Positions 16,496 through 25,657 are shown, counted from the stretch's first letter. The stretch: 64,000 bases of DNA from AC-32 sp963736055 (GCA_963736055.1 CAVTNM010000008.1:868001-932000), one strand, 5' to 3'. A program made the numbers and translations. The notes: generated from the sequence alone by a model not told the origin.

Positions 16496-17209
16496 CTATA
16501 GGCGCCTCGCCGCTGCCCGGAGGCGCAGCAGCGGCACCTTCCAGATCGCCTCGAGGACGATGCTCCTGCTCATCTTCGAGCCTCCGCGCTCCCGGTCGGC
16601 GAATGCGATCGGCACCTCGACGACGCGGAAGCCGGCGCGAAGCGCGCGGTACGTGGTCTCGATCTGGAAGGCGTATCCGCGCGAGGAGATGGCGTCCAGG
16701 TCGAGTGTCTCGAGCACGTCGCGGCGGAAGCACTTGAAGCCGCCGGTGAGATCGTGGACGTCCACGCCGAGCACGTGGCGGGCATAGGTGGAGCCCCCGG
16801 CCGAGACGAAGCGGCGCCACCGCCCCCAGTTGCGGATCGAGCCGCCGGGAACGTAGCGGGAGCCGAGCACGACGTCCGCCTCGCGGGCTTCGCGGATCAG
16901 GCGCGGCACGTCGCCGGGATCGTGCGAGAAGTCGGCGTCCATCTCGAGAATCAGCTCGGCGCCGTCGGTGAGGGCGTGTCTGAAGCCCGCCAGGTAGGCG
17001 GGCCCGAGGCCCTCCTTGGTCGCCCGATGCAGGACCTCGACGTAGTCGAGCTCGGCCGCGAGCCGATCCGCGAGCTCGCCGGTTCCGTCAGGCGAGTTGT
17101 CGTCGATCACGAGCACCGCGACCTCGTGCTCGCCCAGAGCGCGGACGATCCCCTCGAGGTTCTCGCGCTCGTTGTAGGTGGGCAGGCAGACGGTTGCGCG
17201 CACGTCCAT
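16496..17209 (-). CDS. Polyprenol monophosphomannose synthase-like glycosyltransferase (GT2)
   Basis: 237 aa soluble GT2 domain. CLPTYNERENLEGIV, the metal/nucleotide motif IDDNSPDGTGELAD, EMDADFSHDPGDVPRL and GSRYVPGGSIRNWGRWRRFVS match Dpm1/Ppm1-type enzymes that move mannose from GDP-mannose to polyprenyl phosphate. No C-terminal membrane helices, as for the catalytic domain alone. Divergent from polX, with only about 13 bp between start codons. Confidence 0.9.
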   Translation of the reverse strand: MDVRATVCLPTYNERENLEGIVRALGEHEVAVLVIDDNSPDGTGELADRLAAELDYVEVLHRATKEGLGPAYLAGFRHALTDGAELILEMDADFSHDPGDVPRLIREAREADVVLGSRYVPGGSIRNWGRWRRFVSAGGSTYARHVLGVDVHDLTGGFKCFRRDVLETLDLDAISSRGYAFQIETTYRALRAGFRVVEVPIAFADRERGGSKMSRSIVLEAIWKVPLLRLRAAARRL

Positions 17210-17222
17210 ATGATCGCGTGCA

Positions 17223-18941
17223 GTGGCGAACGCGAAGACGCTTCCCCGCAACGCGGACGTGGCGGAGCAGCTCGAGCTCTTGTCCGACCTGCTCGAGATC
17301 GAGGGCCAGCCGCCGTTCCGCGTGCTCGCCTACAGGCGCGCCGCGACGCGCATCCGCGAGAGCGGGACTCCGGTCGCGCAGCTAGCGCTCGACGGCAAGG
17401 CCAAGGAATTGCAGGGGATCGGGGCGACGATCCAGGAGAAGATCGTCCAGATCGTCGACACCGGCGAGATCGAGGCGCTCACGAAGCGACGCAAGACGAT
17501 CCCGCCGGAGGTGGTCGAGTTCCTGAACATCCCGGGGCTCGGCCCGAAGACCGTGCGCAAGATCTGGCAGGAGCTCGGCGTCACCACGCTGGCCGAGCTC
17601 AAGGAGGCGGCGCGGGCGCAGCGCCTGCGGACGCTGCCGGGGCTCGGCGCGAAGCTCGAGGAGAACGTGCTGAAGGCGGTCGGCCGCAAGAAGAAGGCGT
17701 CCGGGCCTTTGCGGACGCTGCTCGGGCAGGCGCTGCCGGCGCTGCTCGCGGTGGTGGAGGTGCTGCGAGAGCACCCGTCAGCCGAGCGGGTCTCGGAGGC
17801 TGGGAGCGCTCGTCGTCGCAGGGAGACGGTGCGCGACCTCGACATCATCGCGACGGCCAGCGACCCGGCCGCGCTGACCGAGTACTTCACCGGCCTCTCG
17901 TGGGTCTCGGAGGTGGCGGCCAAGGGGCCGACGAAGGCGACTGTGGTCTCGCACGAGGGCTTTCGCTTCGACCTGCGGGTGGTGCCCCCGGAGTGCTACG
18001 GCAACCTGCTCCAGCACTTCACCGGCTCGAAGGCCCACAACGTTGCCCTCCGGGAGGACGCCGTGCGGCGTGGCCTCTCGGTCTCGGAGTACGGCGTGAC
18101 CGAGGTCGAGACCGGTGAGGTGTTCACGGCCGAGGGCGAGGAAGAGCTCTACCAACGGCTCGGCTACCAGTTCATCCCGCCCGAGCTGCGCGAGAACGCC
18201 GGCGAGCTCGAGGCGGCGCGGAAGGGCGAGCTGCCCGTTCTCGTCGAGCCCTCGCAGCTGCGCGGCGACCTGCACACGCACACGCACTGGTCGGCGGACG
18301 GAAAGAACACGCTGACCGAGATGGTCGAGGCCGCACGGGCGAGGGGCTACGCCTACTACGCGATCACCGACCACTCGCACTACCTGCGCGAGGGCCGGAT
18401 GGAGCTGCAGGCGAAGGAGATCGACAAGGCTGCGAAGCAGGTGGCCCCGATGCGGCTCCTGAAGGGCGTCGAGGCGAACATCAAGGCGGACGGGACGCTC
18501 GACGTTCCCGACGACGTGCTCGCGGAGCGCGACTGGGTGGTGGCCTCGATCCACACGGCCTTCGATCGCGACCCGACCGAGCGCGTCCTCGCCACGATGG
18601 AGAACCCGCACGTCCACTGCATCGGCCACCTGACCGGAAGGAAGCTGAGCCGCCGCGAGCCGATGGAGATCGATCTCGAGCGCGTGATCGAGAAGGCGCT
18701 CGAGACCCGGACGCTCCTGGAGATCAACTCGCAACCGGACCGGCTCGACCTCCGCGACGTGAGCGCGCGGGTGGTCGGCGAGGCGGGCGTGCCGATCGTC
18801 GTCTCGAGCGACGCGCACCAGGTGAAGGCGCTCGACTACGTCCAGTTCGGAGTTGCCCAGGCCCGGCGCGCCTGGCTGACCGCGGACCAGGTCGCCAACA
18901 CCCGGACCTGGGCGCAGCTGAGGAAGCTGATGAAGAAGTGA
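17223..18941 (+). CDS. polX: PolX family DNA polymerase / 3'-5' exonuclease (PHP domain)
   Basis: 572 aa bacterial PolX for base-excision-type gap filling. Order: helix-hairpin-helix 8-kDa region (FLNIPGLGPKTVRKIWQELG and LRTLPGLGAKLEENVL), then a nucleotidyltransferase centre with AGSARRRRETVRDLDII, then a C-terminal PHP phosphoesterase beginning LRGDLHTHTHWSADG with ITDHSHYL and VVSSDAHQ metal ligands. The usual G-S-x-R-R signature reads GSARRRRE here, still acceptable. GTG start. Stop overlaps the decarboxylase start (GTGA, 18938-18941). Confidence 0.95.
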   Translation: MANAKTLPRNADVAEQLELLSDLLEIEGQPPFRVLAYRRAATRIRESGTPVAQLALDGKAKELQGIGATIQEKIVQIVDTGEIEALTKRRKTIPPEVVEFLNIPGLGPKTVRKIWQELGVTTLAELKEAARAQRLRTLPGLGAKLEENVLKAVGRKKKASGPLRTLLGQALPALLAVVEVLREHPSAERVSEAGSARRRRETVRDLDIIATASDPAALTEYFTGLSWVSEVAAKGPTKATVVSHEGFRFDLRVVPPECYGNLLQHFTGSKAHNVALREDAVRRGLSVSEYGVTEVETGEVFTAEGEEELYQRLGYQFIPPELRENAGELEAARKGELPVLVEPSQLRGDLHTHTHWSADGKNTLTEMVEAARARGYAYYAITDHSHYLREGRMELQAKEIDKAAKQVAPMRLLKGVEANIKADGTLDVPDDVLAERDWVVASIHTAFDRDPTERVLATMENPHVHCIGHLTGRKLSRREPMEIDLERVIEKALETRTLLEINSQPDRLDLRDVSARVVGEAGVPIVVSSDAHQVKALDYVQFGVAQARRAWLTADQVANTRTWAQLRKLMKK

Positions 18942-20233
18942 GCCTGAGCGAGGATGGTGTCGCTGCGGTCGAATGGCTCGAGGCATACCTCGGGCGTGTC
19001 GGCGAGCTCCCGGTGCTCGCGCAGGTCTCGCCCGGCGACGTGCGCGCGGCGCTGCCGGCCGCCGCGCCAGAGCGCGGCGAGGAGTTCTCGGCCGTGCTGC
19101 GCGATCTGGAAGAGGTGCTCCTTCCGGGACTGACCCACTGGCAGAGCCCGCGGTTCTTCGCGTACTTCGCGCCCACCGCGTCGGAGCCGGCCGTGCTCGC
19201 CGACCTGCTCGCGGCCGGCCTGAACCAGATCGGGATCCTGTGGCGGACCTCGCCGGCGCTGCAGGAGCTCGAGGAGGTGACTCTCGCCTGGCTGGCGGAG
19301 CTGATCGGCCTGCCGGAGAACTGGCACGGGCACCTCGAGCAGGGCGCCTCGCCCGCGACGCTGACCGCACTTGCGGCGGCGCGCGAGGCCAAGCCGGGGC
19401 TCGTGCTCGCCTCGGAGCACGCGCACTCCTCGGTCGAGCGAGCGTGCAAGCTGCTCGGCCTCGAGCTCCGCAAGGTCCCGGTGGATGCGGAGTTCCGCTT
19501 GCGCCCCGAGATGCTGGAGCCTGACGGCGCTTGCGCGGTGGTTGCCACCGTCGGAACCACGTCGACCACCTCGGTCGACCCGGTCGCGGAAGTCGTCGCC
19601 GCGTGCGCAGGGACCGGGACGTGGGTGCACGTCGACGCGGCCTACGCCGGCTCCGCGATGGTGTGCCCGGAGCTGCGCTGGGCGTTCGAGGGGATCGAGG
19701 GCGCCGACTCGGTCGTCGTCAACCCGCACAAGTGGCTGCTCACGTCGCAGGGCTGCTCGGCTCTCTGGACGCGGCGCGGCGACGATCTGCGGGCCGCTTT
19801 CAGCCTCGTGCCGGACTACCTGCGGACCTCGGACGACGTGGTCAGCTTCAGCGAGTACGGGATCGAGCTCGGGCGCAGCTTCCGGGCCTTGAAGCTCTGG
19901 GCGGTGCTCCGCTGCTACGGGCGAGAAGGCGTGCAGGCCCTGATCCGGAGCGGGATCGAGCTGGCCGAGCGCTTCGAGGGCTGGGTTCGCGACGAGCCCG
20001 GCTGGGAGCTGTGCGCTCCGCGGCCGTTCTCGGTCGTCTGCTTCCGGCGCGAGGCGTCCGACGAGGAGAACGAGGCGTTGCTGGAGCGCGTCAACGCGAG
20101 CGGCGAGGTGTTCCTCTCGGGCACCCGCCTCGACGGCCGCTTCGTCCTGCGTCTGGCGATCGGGAACGAGCGGACGACGCAGGAGGACGTGCAGCTGGCG
20201 TGGGACGTCCTGCGCAGGGAGGCCGGGAGCTGA
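18938..20233 (+). CDS. PLP-dependent aromatic-L-amino-acid-type decarboxylase (group II)
   Basis: 431 aa. PLP lysine K265 in NPHKWLLTSQG, substrate loop FFAYFAPTASEPAVLADLL, VHVDAAYAGSAMVCPELR with the cofactor-binding Asp. The family decarboxylates aromatic amino acids (tryptophan, DOPA, tyrosine) to amines. Exact substrate unknown; about 40-50 residues shorter than animal AADCs but normal for actinobacterial members. Coupled to polX by a 4-bp overlap, an unusual pairing with no clear functional link. Confidence 0.9.
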   Translation: MSLSEDGVAAVEWLEAYLGRVGELPVLAQVSPGDVRAALPAAAPERGEEFSAVLRDLEEVLLPGLTHWQSPRFFAYFAPTASEPAVLADLLAAGLNQIGILWRTSPALQELEEVTLAWLAELIGLPENWHGHLEQGASPATLTALAAAREAKPGLVLASEHAHSSVERACKLLGLELRKVPVDAEFRLRPEMLEPDGACAVVATVGTTSTTSVDPVAEVVAACAGTGTWVHVDAAYAGSAMVCPELRWAFEGIEGADSVVVNPHKWLLTSQGCSALWTRRGDDLRAAFSLVPDYLRTSDDVVSFSEYGIELGRSFRALKLWAVLRCYGREGVQALIRSGIELAERFEGWVRDEPGWELCAPRPFSVVCFRREASDEENEALLERVNASGEVFLSGTRLDGRFVLRLAIGNERTTQEDVQLAWDVLRREAGS

Positions 20234-20703
20234 CGGCCGAGATCGAGCGGAAGTTCCTCGTCGAGCAGCTGCCGCCCGGGCTCGAGGTCGACTCCGAGGA
20301 CGAGATCGCGCAGGGCTACCTGGCCACCGGCGAGGACGAGGTGCGGCTGCGCCGGCGGGGCGACCGCTTCCTGATCACGGCAAAGCGCGGGCACGGCTTG
20401 ATCCGGGACGAGATCGAGGTTCCGCTGGGACGGGAGTCGTTCGAGGAGCTCTGGCCGGCGACAGAGGGCCGGCGGGTCGAGAAGAGGAGGCTCACCACCG
20501 ACGTCGGCGGCCGCATGGCCGAGATCGACGTCTACAAGGGGCCGCTCGCCGGGTTGACGACGGTCGAGGTCGAGTTCGACGATGTCGAGGCCGCCGAGGC
20601 GTTCTCCCCGCCCGCCTGGTTCTCCCGCGAGCTCACCGGCGACGCGCGCTACTCGAACCCTCGCCTCGCGATGGAAGGGCTGCCGGGGCCGGGCGAGGCG
20701 TAA
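20200..20703 (+). CDS. CYTH domain protein 1
   Basis: About 150-167 aa. Opens with the family signature EIERKFLV, then EVRLRRRGDRFLITAKRGHG and EIDVYKGPLAGLTTVEVEF: alternating charged residues lining a tunnel that binds inorganic or organic triphosphates (triphosphatase or adenylate-cyclase-like). Two starts are possible: GTG at 20200, inside the decarboxylase gene, or a non-standard CTG at 20230 directly before TAEIERKF with AGGGAGG 8 bp upstream. I give the GTG; the CTG fits the family better. Confidence 0.85.
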   Translation: MGRPAQGGRELTAEIERKFLVEQLPPGLEVDSEDEIAQGYLATGEDEVRLRRRGDRFLITAKRGHGLIRDEIEVPLGRESFEELWPATEGRRVEKRRLTTDVGGRMAEIDVYKGPLAGLTTVEVEFDDVEAAEAFSPPAWFSRELTGDARYSNPRLAMEGLPGPGEA

Positions 20704-20712
20704 CATCGACAC

Positions 20713-21486
20713 ATGGCTACCGCTACGAAGCCCCTCATCGGCGAAGAGCTCGAGCAGATGTTCGGGTTGATCAAGGGCGCCGACAGCGTCGAGCTGAAGC
20801 TGACGGTGCCGGACGCCGACCACCGGTCGACCGTGTCGGCCCTCGGCATGGACCCGCTCGACGCGGAGATCCGCCAGGTGTTCTTCTTCGACACGCCCGA
20901 CCTGCTGCTCGACAAGCACGGCGTCGTCGTCCGGGCCCGCCGGGTCCAGCGCAAGGGGGACGACTCGGTCGTCAAGCTGCGCCCGGTCGTCCCGAACGAG
21001 CTGTCCGACAAGCTGCGCGCCTCGCCCAACCTCGGCGTCGAGGTCGACGCGATGCCCGGCGGCTACGTCTGCTCGGCCTCGCTCAAGGCCTCGCTGGGGC
21101 CCGTCGCGGTTCGGAAGACCATTCAAGAAGGGCGCCCTTTGCGGAAGCTCTTCTCGAAGGAGCAGCGGGCCTTCTTCGCCGAGCATGCGCCGGAAGGCAT
21201 CGAGCTCGACGATCTGGCGGTGCTCGGTCCGATCTTCGTGCTCAAACTGAAGTTCAAGCCCGAGGACTACGACGGCCGGATCGTCGCCGAGCTCTGGTTC
21301 TACCCCGACAGCACGCGGATCCTCGAGCTGTCGACCAAGTGCGCGCCGGCCGAGGCCTTCCAGACGTCGCTCGACGCCAGGGAGTTCCTGCGCAACCGCG
21401 GGGTCGACCTCTCCGGCGAGCAGCAGACGAAGACCAAGACCGCACTCAGGTACTTCTCGAAGAACCTTCCGGCCGCCGCGTCCTAG
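20713..21486 (+). CDS. CYTH-like protein 2 (divergent)
   Basis: 257 aa. SVELKLTVPDADHRSTV, then RQVFFFDTPDLLLDKHGVVVRARRVQ, VVKLRP, and later VLKLKFKPEDYDGRIVAELWFYPDSTRILELS keep the alternating charged-strand pattern of CYTH tunnel folds but without a clean ExExK. Lies 9 bp after CYTH protein 1, so two related triphosphate-tunnel proteins are co-transcribed. Function unknown. The stop overlaps the convergent NUDIX stop (CTAG). Confidence 0.7.
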   Translation: MATATKPLIGEELEQMFGLIKGADSVELKLTVPDADHRSTVSALGMDPLDAEIRQVFFFDTPDLLLDKHGVVVRARRVQRKGDDSVVKLRPVVPNELSDKLRASPNLGVEVDAMPGGYVCSASLKASLGPVAVRKTIQEGRPLRKLFSKEQRAFFAEHAPEGIELDDLAVLGPIFVLKLKFKPEDYDGRIVAELWFYPDSTRILELSTKCAPAEAFQTSLDAREFLRNRGVDLSGEQQTKTKTALRYFSKNLPAAAS

Positions 21487-22037
21487 CCGCGAAGCGCCGC
21501 GAGCGCCTCGTCGTGGAGCGCCACCCGGTAGCGCCACAGCGCTCGCCGCGTCGCGAGCAGGGCCGTGCGGATCGGGCCGGCGAGCTCGTCGGCGGTGCCC
21601 CAGCGCGCCTCGGCGATCTCGTGGCGGTCGAGCGGGTCCAGCTCCTCGGCTGCGGTGCGAGCGGAGAAGACGAGGGTGCGCCAGTCGATGGTGTCGCGGC
21701 CATGCCGGAAGCGCGCGGTCGTCGCCACGAGGAACCGCTCGAGCTCGATCTCGACGCCGAGCTCCTCGAGAGCCTCGCGGCCGACGCCGTCCTCGAACCG
21801 CTCGTCTGGCCGGGTCCCGCCGCCGGGGGGCCGCCAGAGGTTGGCGGTGTAGTGCGGCTTGCGAATCAACGCCAAACGGTCGCCGTTGAAGACGAAGAAG
21901 GTGACGTCGTGCCGGCGCGAGGGCGAGCGGCCCGCAAGCGCGAGCTCGTCTGCAGAGACCTCTCCGTCCCAGACCAGCGGGCATGGCTCGCCGTAGCGCG
22001 CCTCTAGCTGAGTCAGCACGGCCTCGGTGACGTGCAT
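21483..22037 (-). CDS. NUDIX hydrolase
   Basis: 184 aa. NUDIX box GGGTRPDERFEDGVGREALEELGVEI in the middle (about 72-97), preceded by LWRPP. Hydrolyses a nucleoside diphosphate linked to another group; the substrate cannot be told. ATG at 22037. Divergent from the sensor kinase gene. Confidence 0.92.
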   Translation of the reverse strand: MHVTEAVLTQLEARYGEPCPLVWDGEVSADELALAGRSPSRRHDVTFFVFNGDRLALIRKPHYTANLWRPPGGGTRPDERFEDGVGREALEELGVEIELERFLVATTARFRHGRDTIDWRTLVFSARTAAEELDPLDRHEIAEARWGTADELAGPIRTALLATRRALWRYRVALHDEALAALRG

Positions 22038-22060
22038 CCGACCGATGGTACGGTCAGCGC

Positions 22061-23143
22061 GTGGCCAGAGTCCGCCGCCTCCGACGAGAGGCGCCCGCGC
22101 TCGAGCTCCTCGCCGCGACCCTGCCGGAGCTGCGGCTCGGTCTCTCCGAGCCCGCCGCGCGCACGGTCGCCTACGAGGTCTTCGAAAAGCTCGGCTTCGG
22201 CGCGGTCGCCGTCACCGACACCGCCCGCGTGCTCGCCTTCACCGGGGCGGGCGCCGATCACCACGGGCCCGGCGACGAGCCCATCCGGCCGGTCTTCGAC
22301 GCCCTGGCGGCGCAGAAGCCGCTGGTCGCGCCGCTTGCCCTGCGGGTCGCCTGCGGCCACCCCGAGTGCCCGCTCGGTGCGGCGGCGGTCGTGCCGCTCC
22401 GGCGATCGGACGGCCCGGTCGGAGCGCTGGTCGTCTACGCCACCGACGGGGCGCCGCTCGACGAGGACGACGTCGACCTGCTCGCACAGCTCGGCGAGCA
22501 GCTCTCGGCGCAGCTGCAGCTCTCCGAGCTCGCCGGGTCGGCCCGCGCGGTCGCCTCGGCCGAGCTCCAGGCGCTCCAGGCGCAGATCGAGCCGCACTTC
22601 CTCTTCAACTGCCTGAACACGATCGCGAGCTTCACGCGCACCGAGCCGGAGCGGGCGCGTGAGCTGATCCTTGCCTTCGCCGACTACTGCCGCTGGACGC
22701 TGGCGCGGCCGGGCGAGTTCATCTCCCTGGAGGAGGAGCTCCGTCACGTGCGCAGCTATCTCGCGCTCGAGCAGGCGCGCTTCGGCCCGCAGCTCCAGGT
22801 GAGGATCGACGCGACCCCGGAGGCGCTGGCGGTCCGGTTGCCGCCGTTCCTCGTGCAGCCGCTCGTCGAGAACGCGGTCAAGCACGGCAAGACCGAGCGG
22901 CCGCTCGACCTGATCGTCCGCGCGCGCGTCAGGCGCGGGCGGCTGCGCGTGACCGTGAGGGACGACGGGCGGGGGATCGCCCGCGAGGCGCTGGAGCGGG
23001 TGCTCGAGCCGGGCACGAGCGAGAGCGACGGCCTCGGGCTGGCAAACGTCCACGGGCGCCTCACCGCCTTCTACGGTGAAGGAGTGCGCCTGAAGTCAGG
23101 TGTCTTCGGCACGGTCGTGCGCCTCCAGGTCCCGGCCGCGTGA
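22061..23143 (+). CDS. LytS-type sensor histidine kinase (GAF, no membrane helices)
   Basis: 360 aa. An N-terminal GAF-like sensor (about 25-165) leads to a His_kinase domain with phospho-acceptor H179 in QIEPHFLFNCLNTI, then a GHKL ATPase with PLVENAVKHG, DDGRGI and DGLGLANVHGRL. Unlike classical LytS there is no 5TM sensor, so it senses a cytosolic signal. Paired with the LytTR regulator downstream. GTG start. Confidence 0.93.
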   Translation: MARVRRLRREAPALELLAATLPELRLGLSEPAARTVAYEVFEKLGFGAVAVTDTARVLAFTGAGADHHGPGDEPIRPVFDALAAQKPLVAPLALRVACGHPECPLGAAAVVPLRRSDGPVGALVVYATDGAPLDEDDVDLLAQLGEQLSAQLQLSELAGSARAVASAELQALQAQIEPHFLFNCLNTIASFTRTEPERARELILAFADYCRWTLARPGEFISLEEELRHVRSYLALEQARFGPQLQVRIDATPEALAVRLPPFLVQPLVENAVKHGKTERPLDLIVRARVRRGRLRVTVRDDGRGIAREALERVLEPGTSESDGLGLANVHGRLTAFYGEGVRLKSGVFGTVVRLQVPAA

Positions 23144-23262
23144 GCGGCCAGGTGGAGGGGGAAGCGGGGAACCGGGAGGTGCCCCCGAGTGCCCTCCTCG
23201 GCGGAGCCGAGGCGATCTCGAAGAAGGGGGCTCGTGGGCCGGACGGACGGAGCGGAGGCTGC

Positions 23263-23976
23263 GTGATCCGCGCGCTGCTCGTCGATGACGAGGCTCCCGC
23301 CCGCTCCGAGTTGCGCTACCTGCTCGCGAGCCACCCGCAGGTCGAGGTCGTCGGGGAGGCGGCGAGCGCCGCGGAGGCTCTGAAGCTGGCGGCGGCGGTC
23401 CCGTACGACGTGGTCTTCATCGACGTCGAGATGCCCGGGCTCTCGGGGATCGACGCGGCGCGGCTCGTGCACGGTCGCGGCGGGGACGGCACGCCGCAGC
23501 TCGTCTTCGTGACCGCGCACGAGCAGTACGCGGTCGATGCCTTCGCGGTCGAGGCGCTCGACTACCTGCTCAAGCCGGTCGATCCCGAACGCCTCGCCCA
23601 GGTGGTGCGCCGGCTCGACAGCCGCACAGCGGCGGCCGCACCCGTCGAGAGGATCCCGGTCATGAGCGGAGGGGAGACCATCCTGCTCGACTGGGACGAC
23701 CTGCATTTCGCCCGGGCCGACGGCGACTACTGCCGCGTGCACACCTACGATCGCTCCTATCTCTGCACCAGGTCGCTGCGGGCGCTCGAGGAGACGCTTC
23801 CAGTCGACCGCTTCGCCCGCATCCACCGCTCCTACCTGGTCAACCTCGGCAAGATCGCCGCGGTCAGGCGTCTGGGCTCCGACCGGCTCCGCCTCACGCT
23901 CGACGACGCGGAGCGGACCGAGGTCGACGTCGCCCGCCGGCAGAGCAAGGCCGTCCGCGAGCGACTGAGGGTGTAG
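23263..23976 (+). CDS. LytTR-family response regulator
   Basis: 237 aa. CheY-like receiver (RALLVDDEAPARSEL, phospho-acceptor D54 in VVFIDVEMPGLSG, VTAHEQYAVDAF, YLLKPV) followed by a LytTR DNA-binding domain (DWDDLHFARADGDYCRVHT, SLRALEETLP, FARIHRSYLVNL). I start at the GTG at 23263, which has GGAGG 5 bp upstream and gives the conserved receiver start. An in-frame GTG at 23140 overlapping the kinase stop would add 41 low-complexity residues. The 120-bp gap holds a small hairpin CCTCGGC-GGA-GCCGAGG. Confidence 0.93.
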   Translation: MIRALLVDDEAPARSELRYLLASHPQVEVVGEAASAAEALKLAAAVPYDVVFIDVEMPGLSGIDAARLVHGRGGDGTPQLVFVTAHEQYAVDAFAVEALDYLLKPVDPERLAQVVRRLDSRTAAAAPVERIPVMSGGETILLDWDDLHFARADGDYCRVHTYDRSYLCTRSLRALEETLPVDRFARIHRSYLVNLGKIAAVRRLGSDRLRLTLDDAERTEVDVARRQSKAVRERLRV

Positions 23977-23979
23977 AGA

Positions 23980-24786
23980 GTGCCGCCCGCCGCGCTGGCC
24001 CTCGCGCTGGGGGCCGCCTTTCTCCACGCGCTCTGGAACCTGTTCCTCGCGCGTGAGGTCGACACGGAGGCGGCGACCGCCGTCGCCCTGCTGACGGTGG
24101 TGGTGGTGCTGGCTCTGCCGGCGGCGCTGACGTGGCGGGTCGAGGCGGCCGCGGTGCCGTACGTGGTGGGCTCGGCGGCGCTCGAGCTCGCCTACTTCGC
24201 CCTCCTCGCCGGGGCGTACAGGCGCTACGAGCTGAGCCTCGTCTATCCGGTCGCGCGCGGCCTCGCGCCGGTGCTCGCCCTCGTGCTCGTGCTCGCCGGA
24301 GGCGGCGCGGCGCCCGCCACGGCCGGGATCGTGGGCGTCTTGGTGATCGCCGCCGGCGTCTTGTTGATCCGGGGCCTGCGGGGAAGCCTTCGGGGGCTCG
24401 CGCTCGGCACGCTGATCGCGGCCACGATCGCGGGGTACACGGTGCTCGACCGGCACGGCATTCACCACGCGGCGGCGCTGCCGTACCTGCTGCTCGTGCT
24501 CGTCGCCCCCGCGCTGCTCTACGCCTCGGCGATCGGCCGTCGCAGGCTGGCCAGGACCCTGCGCCCTGCGACCGCTGCGCTCGGGCTGCTGGCCGGGAGC
24601 GCGTACCTTCTGGTGCTGCTCGCGCTCCGGCTGGCGAGCGCGCCGGCGGTCGCCGCGGTGCGCGAGACGAGCGTCGTGATCGCGACGGGGCTCGCGGCGG
24701 TCGTGCTGGGGGAGCGCGTCGGGCCGCCGCGGCTCGCGGGAGCAATCCTCGTCGCCGTCGGCGTAGCCCTGCTGGCGCTCTCCTAG
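23980..24786 (+). CDS. EamA/DMT-family transporter
   Basis: 268 aa, about ten predicted helices in two EamA-like repeats (YELSLVYPVARGLAPVLALVL in the first, PAVAAVRETSVVIATGLAAVVLGERVGPPRLAG in the second). Drug/metabolite transporter superfamily; substrate unknown. Begins 4 bp after the response-regulator stop, so probably the output or partner gene of that two-component operon. Confidence 0.9.
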   Translation: MPPAALALALGAAFLHALWNLFLAREVDTEAATAVALLTVVVVLALPAALTWRVEAAAVPYVVGSAALELAYFALLAGAYRRYELSLVYPVARGLAPVLALVLVLAGGGAAPATAGIVGVLVIAAGVLLIRGLRGSLRGLALGTLIAATIAGYTVLDRHGIHHAAALPYLLLVLVAPALLYASAIGRRRLARTLRPATAALGLLAGSAYLLVLLALRLASAPAVAAVRETSVVIATGLAAVVLGERVGPPRLAGAILVAVGVALLALS

Positions 24787-24787
24787 C

Positions 24788-24950
24788 GGAGGGCTTGACG
24801 AAACGCCGGCTGTGCCGCAGGAGCACGCTGCTCGCCCCGAGGCGGCGTCCTCAGTCGCACCCGTAGCCTCCGGCTACGAGCACTCCCTGCGTCCCTGCCT
24901 CGGAACGACCATCGCACTCCGGCGACGAGCGCCGTTCCGCCAAGCCCTCC
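24788..24950. repeat. 163-bp imperfect intergenic palindrome
   Basis: The ends GGAGGGCTTG (24788-24797) and CAAGCCCTCC (24941-24950) are complementary. Inner blocks CCGAGGC/GCCTCGG (24837-24843, 24897-24903) and CGTAGCC/GGCTACG (24862-24868, 24872-24878) are placed symmetrically about 24870. The whole gap between the convergent EamA and trehalose-phosphatase genes can fold into one long hairpin. It may be a bidirectional terminator or a MITE-like element; no clear target duplication was seen. Confidence 0.75.
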
Positions 24951-25657
24951 TAGAGGAGCCGCAGCAGGTCGAGCAGCTGCGCAGGCGAGTCGACCACGAC
25001 GTCGGCTGCCTCGCGCAGGCCAGGCGGCGCCTCGGGCGAGGCAACGGCGACTCTGATCGCCACTTCGAGACCGTCGAGGCCGCGGAAGGCGTCGAGATCG
25101 GTCGTGTCGTCGCCGGCGTAGAGCGCCCTCCGGAGCCCTCGCTCGGAGAGTAGGGACGAGACCGCCGTGCCTTTGTCCGCATCCACCGGCGGACGCAGCT
25201 CGAGCACCTTGCGGCCCCAGCGGGCCTCCAGGCCCACGGCCTGCGCACGTTCCGCCACCTCCTCGAGCGAGGCCCGTGCAGCATCCTCGTCCTCTGCCTC
25301 CCGCCAGTGGAGCGCCACGGTGAGGCCCTTGTCCTCGAGCCACGGCCAGTCGAGGGCCGCGAACTCCCTCAGGGGAGCCCGCCAGGCGTCCGCTTCCGGC
25401 GCCAGCTCCAGCCCGTGCACACCCGCGTAGACGATCCCGTCGACACCCACGAGGCGCCTGGCCTCGTCGCCCGTCCGGCCGCTGATGCACGCCACGAGCG
25501 CGTAGCGCGAGGCGAGCCGGCGCAACTCCGCTCGGGTTTCGTCCGGAACCCGGGCCAGCTCCGGCCTGGCGACGATCGGGGCGAGGGTCCCGTCCACGTC
25601 CAGAAGCACCGCAGCCCGGCCGGGATCGTCGCTCAACCGGGCCAGCGCATCCTCCAC
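24950..25657 (-). CDS. otsB: Trehalose-6-phosphate phosphatase (HAD family)
   Basis: 235 aa. HAD motif I LLDVDGTLAPI, motif II region ISGRTGDEA, cap region YAGVHGLEL, motif III lysine in VDADKGTAV, and motif IV YAGDDTTDLDAF. Removes phosphate from trehalose-6-P to give trehalose. No OtsA is in the window. GTG at 25657 places motif I near residue 20, as usual; longer in-frame starts would overlap the divergent TauE gene. Confidence 0.9.
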   Translation of the reverse strand: MEDALARLSDDPGRAAVLLDVDGTLAPIVARPELARVPDETRAELRRLASRYALVACISGRTGDEARRLVGVDGIVYAGVHGLELAPEADAWRAPLREFAALDWPWLEDKGLTVALHWREAEDEDAARASLEEVAERAQAVGLEARWGRKVLELRPPVDADKGTAVSSLLSERGLRRALYAGDDTTDLDAFRGLDGLEVAIRVAVASPEAPPGLREAADVVVDSPAQLLDLLRLL

